A DNA stretch of 64,000 nucleotides. Source: Methanobacterium sp. BRmetb2 (GTDB lineage Archaea > Methanobacteriota > Methanobacteria > Methanobacteriales > Methanobacteriaceae). Below are positions 1-6,769 of the stretch, one piece after another; within the stretch, counting starts at the first letter, position 1, and every line of letters starts with the position of its first letter. Position numbers and translations under genes: made by a program. The notes beneath the pieces were generated by a model. The model was not told where the DNA came from. It did not search any database and saw only the letters and a list, made by a program, of their open reading frames with translations. Location: contig CP022705.1 in NCBI GenBank assembly GCA_003491285.1, positions 1,507,501 to 1,571,500 on the forward strand, given 5' to 3'.

Positions 1-141
1 TGAATAAGTAGATAGAACTCTCCATTCACCCCACTTATTATCATTTATTTGTTTTTTATGGTATACAAAGCTATCAGGACCTATAACAAATAGTTCTAAG
101 AGACCATCCCACAGGTTAGTGCCTGCAACTATTCTACTCAA
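1..141 (-). CDS. Partial gene: PLL-like beta-propeller / lectin-like protein (N-terminus only)
   Basis: A 47-codon reading frame runs off the left edge of the window. It starts at a TTG at 141, preceded by a GGGGGT-type ribosome binding site. The translation begins MSRIVAGTNLWDGLLELFVI and continues with FVYHKKQIN...KWGEWRVLS. The pattern 'D-G-x-L-E-L-F-V-x-G-x-D-x-x-V-Y-H ... W-x-x-W' resembles one blade of the PLL / fucose-lectin-like beta-propeller fold, in which such blades repeat. No signal peptide is visible at this start. Without the rest of the gene the function is a guess; a carbohydrate-binding or structural role is possible. Confidence 0.55.
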   Translation of the reverse strand, partial: MSRIVAGTNLWDGLLELFVIGPDSFVYHKKQINDNKWGEWRVLSTYS

Positions 142-641
142 CGTAATACCCCCAATTTCACATTATAGTTTATGATATATTCAAATTCACAATAATATAC
201 TGTTTTAAATTTCATGTGATTAATATTTTAATAATGTCATGTTATTATCATGTGTTTAATTTCAAAAATAGCTACTTGTGTTAAAAATAATATTTTTATG
301 AGATCAAGCACACAAATTAAAATTAGGTATGTTTGGGATTATAAAATTAGGAATTAGGAAATAGTCATTTTGTGAATACTTCAATTACCTGCTTTAGTTG
401 TAGAAAAAGTTAACTGATAATCTCTCACAAATAACTAAAATCTCATTTAATCTTTATTTTCCAATGGTATTGCTCAAATTCTATAAAATATACATCTAAT
501 TACCCATTAACATCAACTCAATATTATTTCTAATTTATTTAACTTTTTAGGATTGGAAAATGTAATTTCATATGAAATTAGGTTTTCTTCAGGGAAAATG
601 CATTTTAACGGAATCAGGTTTTATGTCATATTTCTGTTAAC
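142..641. other. Intergenic, AT-rich; no gene recognised
   Basis: This stretch lies between the divergent start of the lectin-like gene and the 3' end of the small minus-strand gene at 642. It is very AT-rich. No reading frame with a ribosome binding site, no tRNA-like GC-rich block and no clear repeat was seen. It should hold the promoter of the left-edge gene. Confidence 0.5.
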
Positions 642-1013
642 TCAAAATTTATTTTTTTGGCGGTTTATTGTAATTTTTATTCCACTATCCGCCCCTGTAG
701 ATACTCCACCAATTCCAAAAACTGCAACTTCACCTTTTATTTGAACTCCAAGTGAAAATGTAACGGAATCTATTTGAAAATCTTCAAATTTTTTAATATC
801 AGATTTTGAGTCGGATAAAAGATTTAAAATTTCAAATATTCTCTTATTAAACTCTTCAAGTGATTTTTTATAATCAACTTCTTTAGATTTGCTATTAATA
901 AAAGTTTTAAGTGTTTCTCCTACTCCCCGGATGTTTTGGGGCATAATTACCTCTTCTTGCTCAAAACTAGGAGTCACAATTGTAATTGTTTTTGGCTTTT
1001 TATTTTCTGACAT
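642..1013 (-). CDS. Small protein, possibly Trypco1/Pepco-like (trypsin/peptidase co-occurring) family
   Basis: 123 residues if translation starts at the ATG at 1013, which is preceded by AAGGAGATG at good spacing. A longer frame reaching 1079 has no comparable signal. The first half is polar and helical (KEVDYKKSLEEFNKRIFEIL). The second half looks like a beta meander ending in SVTFSLGVQIKGEVAVFGIGG, then GIKITINRQ. This helix-then-strands layout with an acidic, glycine-rich strand pair resembles the Trypco1/Pepco domains that are found beside trypsin- or caspase-like effectors in bacterial conflict systems. The resemblance is from memory of the pattern, not a search. No peptidase lies next to it here. 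It has no signal peptide or membrane segment. Confidence 0.5.
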   Translation of the reverse strand: MSENKKPKTITIVTPSFEQEEVIMPQNIRGVGETLKTFINSKSKEVDYKKSLEEFNKRIFEILNLLSDSKSDIKKFEDFQIDSVTFSLGVQIKGEVAVFGIGGVSTGADSGIKITINRQKNKF

Positions 1014-1424
1014 AGTTATCATCTCCTTGATTTTGATATAATTATAAATATAAGTTATAACTAACATGTTTTTTTTCAAAATAAAAATAATTCACTAATA
1101 CTTTCGGAGGTTCTAACTCAAATTGCATTTAATAAAGTTTCTTAATTGAGCCTAAAAAATAAAATAAGACTTTTAGAAACCTAATAAGTAAGATGAATTT
1201 TAATAAATCAGTATTTCACAATGTTTTAAGAATAATGGAAGTTGTTATCAACAAAATATAAGTAAAATTTGAGTATTTTTACAATACTTTTATAATCCAC
1301 AACTATCCTCTTAGTTGAAACTTATTTTTTAAATATTAAATTATAAAATTATTTCATAAAAATAAATATCTAATAGCAAACCAATAATGGAGTTTACTAA
1401 TCCAAATTTTTGGAAGATGATCTA
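1014..1424. other. Intergenic between divergent genes; no gene seen
   Basis: AT-rich spacer between the divergently transcribed small minus-strand gene (start 1013) and the AhpD-like gene (start 1425). TATA-like runs such as CTTTTATAAT near 1288 could be promoter elements. No coding frame or structured element could be supported. Confidence 0.4.
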
Positions 1425-1787
1425 ATGAATGTAAAAGAAGAGATAAATGTAGATGAAATATTTGAAAAAATTGAGAACTATTTTGGTTTCGTTCCTAAGA
1501 TTTTTCAGGTGTTGGCAGAAAATCCAGCCACATTAAATACTTATTTTGAAAAATTAGAAGCAATAAATAATAATGATTCATTATCTTCATTGACCAAGGA
1601 ATTTATCTCTATAGGCGCTGCCTCTGCAATAGGCGCTGAACATTGTCTGTTGACTCATCTTAAAGTTGCAAAGGAATTTGGAGCCACAGATGAACAGCTC
1701 TTTTTAGCGGTTATAATGGGGTCTCAAATAGCAGAAACAGATGTTCTTGCAAAATCTTTAAGGGTTTATGAAGATTTTAAAAAATAA
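1425..1787 (+). CDS. Carboxymuconolactone decarboxylase / AhpD-like family protein
   Basis: About 120 residues, starting at ATG 1425 behind GGAAGATGAT. An in-frame TTG at 1410 lies inside that signal and is less likely. The body matches the AhpD/CMD fold: a helical N-terminus with YFGFVPKIFQVLAENPATL, then LTKEFISIGAASAIGAEHCLLTHLKVAKEFGA and a C-terminal helix. Family members normally carry a C-x2-C-x3-H redox centre. Here the segment reads AEHCLLTH, so the resolving first cysteine is replaced and only one Cys plus the His remain. A thiol-disulfide reductase role is therefore doubtful; single-Cys members exist, and the reaction is unknown. The gene stands alone and is followed by a T-rich stretch likely to end transcription. 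Confidence 0.8.
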   Translation: MNVKEEINVDEIFEKIENYFGFVPKIFQVLAENPATLNTYFEKLEAINNNDSLSSLTKEFISIGAASAIGAEHCLLTHLKVAKEFGATDEQLFLAVIMGSQIAETDVLAKSLRVYEDFKK

Positions 1788-1800
1788 CTTTTTTCAGATT
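1788..1800 (+). terminator. Possible T-rich terminator
   Basis: CTTTTTTCAG followed by a second T-run begins just after the stop codon of the AhpD-like gene. Poly-T tracts act as intrinsic termination signals in archaea. No hairpin is needed or seen. Confidence 0.35.
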
Positions 1801-1884
1801 TTTTTTACAAAAAAATAAGATAAATAATTAATAGTTAAATTTGATTTCTTAAAAAAAAATTAATTGATTAAATTTTAATTGAGT

Positions 1885-2043
1885 TTATTCATAATCTGAA
1901 TGCACATTTAACTCTTTCAATATTCTTCGACGTTCCTCTTTAAGTCGGTCTAGCAATTCTTCATCATTATCACAGTTCTTTTCCAAATAGGCTATGGTGG
2001 TAGTTATTGCTTCTAGTTCTGTTTCTAATTGGTTTATAGACAT
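1885..2043 (-). CDS. Small coiled-coil protein, 52 residues
   Basis: A 52-codon frame opens with ATG at 2043 and ends at TAA 1885-1887. Upstream of the ATG is GAAGGAACTT, an acceptable ribosome binding site. The protein begins MSINQLETELEAI, continues through IAYLEKNCDNDEELLDRL and ends LNVHSDYE. It is strongly charged with heptad-like Leu/Ile spacing, so a short helical hairpin or coiled coil is likely. There is no signal peptide and no known domain. It lies 66 bases upstream of the TTG start of... no gene on its own strand; the next minus-strand gene ends nearer to 640, and the MutS2-like gene (stop at 2110) is upstream of it and could be co-transcribed. The function is unknown. Confidence 0.6.
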   Translation of the reverse strand: MSINQLETELEAITTTIAYLEKNCDNDEELLDRLKEERRRILKELNVHSDYE

Positions 2044-2109
2044 TTTAAGTTCCTTCTTCAATTTTTATTAGATTAATTATGTAATGTTTAATATATATTA
2101 AGATATCAA

Positions 2110-4005
2110 TTAAAATTTTTCCAGTATTTTCCCATAAATCTCTTTTATTTTTCCATCAGATTTATTGTAAATCATTCTCAATATGAGTTCAGGGGTACTT
2201 TTTGCCAGGTAATTCATTTTAGGAGTCCTATCAACAATTAAATTATAATCATCATCCAAACCCTTTGCTTCTATCCCATCCACCCGTACATGGGTGTGTT
2301 TCATTATCTCCCGTGCCATGTGGGTTACTATAACTGCATAAGAATCAGAATCTTTAATAAAGTCAATGAAACTGGCAATAATTTTCACTGCTGCTTCAAG
2401 TTCGGTAATTGCCTCTAACTCATCTAATAAGATTAATTTATTAGTATCTTTAGTGACAATGGGCATGAATGTGTTAAGGAAAGATTCAAATGCACCAGCA
2501 TCAAGTGATCGCTTTTTAGAAAAGAAATAAATCTCTTCAACGGGTTTTATTGTTGCTTCTTTTGCACAAACCGGCAACCCCATCTGGGCCATGATTGAAA
2601 TCTGGGCCAAGGTCTCCAGAAGAGTGGTTTTACCTCCACTATTGGCACCAGTAAGTAAGGCTACATTTTCAGGATAGTCCAACGTATAATCAATTCGTTG
2701 GATATTAGAAGATTTATTCAAGGCTAAATTCAAGTGTAATGCTTCTTTGAATTTGAAGAAATTCCCTATTGTAGGAGGATGTAGATCATAATAATAAGCA
2801 AAACAGCCCAGTGCGAATTCGTAGTCAAATTCCAATACATCTCTTATCTCTTTTTCAACCTTTTCTTTATAATTAGATAAGTAAGAAGCAGCTTCTACCT
2901 TTTTTTCAAATTCATTAACATTTTTTTTGGCAAGTTCCATCTTTTTAACCCTTTCAAGTTCCTGGTAATCTATTTCAACCGGATATTTCTGGATAAAAGG
3001 ATCAAATGAACAGCCTGTTTCTGCTTTAATATCAATCTTCACTTCTTTAATGACATCATCAAATATCTTCTGTATTTTAAGAGGCAAACCTTCATTCATC
3101 AGTGATAGAACTTCATCACCACTTAGATCAATCTTTTTTATGCTCTTCTCAAGCATTTCATCTGCCCTTTTTTTAGCATCTTCCACAGCTTTATCAAAAA
3201 GTTCTTCGTCTACAGAATCTACTTTAAGAGAATCTAGGACGGTTATCACTTCGGGAAGAATGGAATCATAACCTAAAATAGTTCTTACTTTTAAAACATT
3301 TTTTAAAAGTTCATAGTTTTCATAAAAATAGGATAAAATAACCTCCGGAACTATTTCAAAATCTCTTGAATCACTATTTACCATGGTTATATTGTGAACA
3401 TCATCTAATTCTAGTAAACCTTCAGAATAAACGTAAATAATAAATTCATATTCCCCTAAACTTTCCATTTCATCTGCAGTCACAATTGAAGAATAACTAT
3501 TCAAATTCATATCCATCAAATGCTCATAATCTCTTCGGGATTCTACTAGTAAGGCTCTGGATGAATCATACTTAATTTTTTTCTTAATAGGGGGATGAAT
3601 TAGTTTAAGTAACTTTTTAATATTATTTAATGGAAGATCAGAAGCTGCTTTTTTAGCATTCATTACAAATTTCAGGTTTTCCATTATTTTATCTTCATTT
3701 TCAATGGGATTAATAAGTAAAATCCGATTTTTACCATACTTAGTACTGGCGAATTCGCTGATCCTTTTTAATATATCATCATAAATTTGATAGGCTTGAT
3801 CAGTTTTTAGAAATTCTTGAACTGGATTGCCAAGGGCAGAATTAATAATTTCAACTGCCTTTTGCTGACTTACCCCGTCTATGTTGGCAAGTCGATCCAC
3901 TTCATAATTCTGGATAACTTTAAGCAGCTCTTTTTCTCCACCCATATTATCAGTTATTTTTTGGGCTAATTTATCACCAATACCTTTAATTTTTGTTAAA
4001 TCCAA
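2110..4005 (-). CDS. HhH-containing MutS2-like ATPase (archaeal MutS-related protein)
   Basis: 631 residues, starting at TTG 4005 directly after GGTGATAGG. Residues 1-60 form two helix-hairpin-helix DNA-binding motifs (LTKIKGIGDKLAQKI; LANIDGVSQQKAVEII). The C-terminal third is a MutS-type ABC ATPase: Walker A GANSGGKTTLLE near residue 453, and LILLDELEA (Walker B) near 525, followed by VIVTHMA. The middle is helical, with a lever-like coiled region. It lacks the mismatch-recognition domain of MutS1 and the C-terminal Smr nuclease of bacterial MutS2, which is usual for the euryarchaeal branch. A role in recombination or branched-DNA processing is inferred from MutS2 knowledge; true mismatch repair is not shown. 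Confidence 0.9.
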   Translation of the reverse strand: MDLTKIKGIGDKLAQKITDNMGGEKELLKVIQNYEVDRLANIDGVSQQKAVEIINSALGNPVQEFLKTDQAYQIYDDILKRISEFASTKYGKNRILLINPIENEDKIMENLKFVMNAKKAASDLPLNNIKKLLKLIHPPIKKKIKYDSSRALLVESRRDYEHLMDMNLNSYSSIVTADEMESLGEYEFIIYVYSEGLLELDDVHNITMVNSDSRDFEIVPEVILSYFYENYELLKNVLKVRTILGYDSILPEVITVLDSLKVDSVDEELFDKAVEDAKKRADEMLEKSIKKIDLSGDEVLSLMNEGLPLKIQKIFDDVIKEVKIDIKAETGCSFDPFIQKYPVEIDYQELERVKKMELAKKNVNEFEKKVEAASYLSNYKEKVEKEIRDVLEFDYEFALGCFAYYYDLHPPTIGNFFKFKEALHLNLALNKSSNIQRIDYTLDYPENVALLTGANSGGKTTLLETLAQISIMAQMGLPVCAKEATIKPVEEIYFFSKKRSLDAGAFESFLNTFMPIVTKDTNKLILLDELEAITELEAAVKIIASFIDFIKDSDSYAVIVTHMAREIMKHTHVRVDGIEAKGLDDDYNLIVDRTPKMNYLAKSTPELILRMIYNKSDGKIKEIYGKILEKF

Positions 4006-4160
4006 CCTATCACCAAACTTTTCATATTAATATACTATTTTTTTATTTAAATTAAGTCACCTAAAGATTTATCTCATGAGTTTAGTTATAAGTTATTCAA
4101 AAATAACCTACTCTATCAATTTGTTAATTTATAAAAATTCATTATTAAAATTGAATTAAC

Positions 4161-6320
4161 TTAATCTCCAGTGTGATATGTTTTTGCCCATTTTCTATCT
4201 TTTCTTAATATCAATTTAATAAAAGCCACTATGAATAAAGGTATTAAATATAAACAGTAAGCCCAGTATTCAACTGATCTATATATGGTGACGTGAATTT
4301 TTCTGTTATCCCTGTATATTCCCAGCATTACAGCAGGGAAAAAAGCTATTGTTGATAAAATCCCTATAATCGCGGGAAATGTATAATTGAATATCATTAA
4401 ATCTGTTATGTATAGAATGGCCACGATGTATCCTAACATTACAAATGAAAGGAATAATAATGATGATAGATACTGTATAACATCAAGTCTTCTATATAAT
4501 GGAATATTTCTTGTTCCTAAGATCTGTTTAAGATATACAAAAAATGTTTCAAGATTTCCCATGGCCCATCTCACTCTCTGCCTGAAAAATGGTTTCCAGT
4601 GAGGCACTGCTTCCTGATAAACAGCAGTATCTTCACAATATCTTATTTTACATCCTTTTATCATCATTTTAATACTCATATTCAAATCTTCAGTTACTGC
4701 AAAGCCATCCCAACCTCCAAGCTTTTCTATAACTTTTCTGGTGGCTACTTGTCCATTACCTCCTAAAAAAGCACCGCCACCTATCTTGTCTCGAGCCCTT
4801 AGAATAACATTACCAAAAATTGCGAATTCTATGTGCTGCATGGAAGTTAAAACATTTCTATTTTTATTGTACATTTTAACTTTTGTCTGTACTCCGTCTA
4901 CATCATCGTCTCCCATGTATGGTATAACTTTTTTAAGAAAATCAGGCTTTACACGAGCATCTGCATCAAACACAGCCACCACATCCCCACTGCAGAGTTT
5001 CAAGCCGTCATTTAAAACATAACCTTTACCTTTCCCAGCCCGTGGAGGTTTCCGAGTGATAACTTTAAGAAAGTCGAGTTCTTCTACCAGTTTTAACAGT
5101 ATTTGGTTTGTTTTATCTGTAGATCCATCATTTATAACTATTAGTTCAAAATTTCTTTTATTTTCCTTAAAGTAATCCAGTTTAGAAATAGATCTGACAC
5201 ATTTTTCAATGGTATTTTCTTCATTATGAGCAGGAATTATTATACTAACAAATTGTTCTTCATAACTTTCTGGAACGCCTTTCGGGGGAAGAAAGCTGAT
5301 AACTGTTAGCATGAGACCGTAATATGCGGGAATAAATAGAAGCCAGGACAACCAGCCTAAACTTTTAGTGATCAAACTGTGAATAATTAGTATAATTATA
5401 CCAATAATAATGAGTGATACTCCTAATTTTTCAATTATAAGTTCCCTTTTCTTGGATTGGATTTTTTCTTCAGCAGTCCTGAAAGTCTTCTCTTCTTGTT
5501 TGTGTTTTTGTATGGCCATGTCTATGTTGGTTTGTAGTTCTTTTTCGTTGTATGGTTTGATTATGTAGCCGTAGGATGGTTGTTTTTTTATTCTGTTTAT
5601 GGTTTGTTGGTCTGAGTAGGCGGTTAGGTATATTACGGGTATGTTGAGGGTTTGTATTTTTTCTGCTGCTTTTATTCCGTCTGTTTCTCCTTTTAGTACT
5701 ATGTCCATCAGTACTAGGTCGGGGTGTATTTGTGCTGCGGTTTTGATGGCCTGTTCACCAGTGGAATTTATGGCCGGGACAAAGTATCCCAGGTTTTCCA
5801 GTTTACTTTTCAGGTCCAGGGCAGTGATACTCTCATCCTCAACCACCAGGATTTTGGGAGGTTTCATTTCCTCTATTTCTTCTATACTCTTTATTTTATG
5901 TTTTTTGTCCACTATTTCTCCTTCAAATGTTTCAATAACACTTTCTTCTTGTTTGTGTTTTTGTATGGCCATGTCTATGTTGGTTTGTAGTTCTTTTTCG
6001 TTGTATGGTTTGATTATGTAGCCGTAGGATGGTTGTTTTTTTATTCTGTTTATGGTTTGTTGGTCTGAGTAGGCGGTTAGGTATATTACGGGTATGTTGA
6101 GGGTTTGTATTTTTTCTGCTGCTTTTATTCCGTCTGTTTCTCCTTTTAGTACTATGTCCATCAGTACTAGGTCGGGGTGTATTTGTGCTGCGGTTTTGAT
6201 GGCCTGTTCACCAGTGGAATTTATGGCCGGCACAGAGTATCCTAGATTTTCTAGTTTTTCTTTTAAATCCAAGGCCGTAATACTTTCATCTTCAACCACT
6301 AAAATTTCAAGTTTTTTCAT
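4161..6320 (-). CDS. Tandem response-regulator receiver domains fused to a membrane GT2 glycosyltransferase
   Basis: 719 residues from ATG 6320 (TAAGGTGAG upstream). Residues 1-126 and about 152-277 are two receiver domains, each with the acidic pair VVEDES, a phospho-acceptor Asp in DLVLMDIVLKG (Asp55 and Asp206), LTAYS and IIKPY. They are nearly identical because of an exact 287-bp DNA duplication. Residues about 285-340 hold two membrane segments. A GT2 domain follows (IIPAHNEENTIEKCVRSI, INDGSTDKT, VVAVFDADARV, AVTEDLNMSI, QRVRWAMGN), then about three C-terminal membrane helices. D-D-ED-QxxRW is the signature of processive synthases such as PgaC/NodC/cellulose synthase. I infer that phosphorylation of the receivers gates synthesis of a surface polysaccharide. 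The product sugar is unknown. Confidence 0.88.
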   Translation of the reverse strand: MKKLEILVVEDESITALDLKEKLENLGYSVPAINSTGEQAIKTAAQIHPDLVLMDIVLKGETDGIKAAEKIQTLNIPVIYLTAYSDQQTINRIKKQPSYGYIIKPYNEKELQTNIDMAIQKHKQEESVIETFEGEIVDKKHKIKSIEEIEEMKPPKILVVEDESITALDLKSKLENLGYFVPAINSTGEQAIKTAAQIHPDLVLMDIVLKGETDGIKAAEKIQTLNIPVIYLTAYSDQQTINRIKKQPSYGYIIKPYNEKELQTNIDMAIQKHKQEEKTFRTAEEKIQSKKRELIIEKLGVSLIIIGIIILIIHSLITKSLGWLSWLLFIPAYYGLMLTVISFLPPKGVPESYEEQFVSIIIPAHNEENTIEKCVRSISKLDYFKENKRNFELIVINDGSTDKTNQILLKLVEELDFLKVITRKPPRAGKGKGYVLNDGLKLCSGDVVAVFDADARVKPDFLKKVIPYMGDDDVDGVQTKVKMYNKNRNVLTSMQHIEFAIFGNVILRARDKIGGGAFLGGNGQVATRKVIEKLGGWDGFAVTEDLNMSIKMMIKGCKIRYCEDTAVYQEAVPHWKPFFRQRVRWAMGNLETFFVYLKQILGTRNIPLYRRLDVIQYLSSLLFLSFVMLGYIVAILYITDLMIFNYTFPAIIGILSTIAFFPAVMLGIYRDNRKIHVTIYRSVEYWAYCLYLIPLFIVAFIKLILRKDRKWAKTYHTGD
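5491..5777. repeat. 287-bp exact direct repeat, copy A (receiver domain 2)
   Basis: By eye this block is identical to 5944-6230, with an offset of 453 bp (151 codons, so in frame). It covers the middle and end of the second receiver domain. The coding strand uses C- and A-ending codons (AAC, GAC, CTA, ATA), unlike the T-ending codons common in neighbouring genes. Confidence 0.85.
5944..6230. repeat. 287-bp exact direct repeat, copy B (receiver domain 1)
   Basis: Partner of the block at 5491-5777. The first mismatches appear on the 3' side at 6231, after which the two receiver domains diverge at the DNA level while the protein stays similar. This suggests a recent homogenisation or duplication limited to this block. 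Confidence 0.85.
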
Positions 6321-6769
6321 TAATACTCACCTTACATAAAAATAATTACTTTGGTTAGGGGATACATAGCTTAATTAAATTAATAAGAGATTTTATATTA
6401 GTTCAAATCATTATCCTTATTTCTTCAGTATGGGTTAGGTTAGATAACATTTTTTTGGATTTTAAAATTAATTTTTTCAAGTTAATGATAAATTCTATAA
6501 TTTATTTTGATTAGTTTTGTATTAGTTTTTTTTGGATTCTTTCTTTGGTTGGGCAACACTAAACCTTCAGCATAATCTCTGAAAATTAGATTCATGATAA
6601 ATATTCAAAGTTAGTCTTATTATATGGATTTATGTCAAGTATCTCCTAATTTAATTAGATGTTTCTTTTACTATATCACCCATTATAACAGAATAGAAAA
6701 TTTGAATATTAGGCCACATTAGAATAGTTTAAATCTTTTAAAAATGAGTTAATTAATTTAATAACCTGA
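6321..6769. other. Intergenic, no gene recognised
   Basis: About 450 AT-rich bases upstream of the REC-REC-glycosyltransferase gene and downstream of the U32 gene. No frame longer than about ten codons has a credible ribosome binding site. T-rich runs near 6444 and 6524 are present. I see no structured RNA. Confidence 0.45.

Noticed and set aside
553..744. 63-codon plus-strand frame beginning MENVISYEI
   Set aside because: Its second half overlaps the well-supported minus-strand gene ending at 642 and it has no recognisable domain; hydrophobic content reflects the antisense of that gene.
5641..6339. Plus-strand frames opposite the receiver repeat, two copies both starting MLRVCIFSAAFIP
   Set aside because: They are antisense shadows; their repetition simply mirrors the 287-bp duplication in the real gene.
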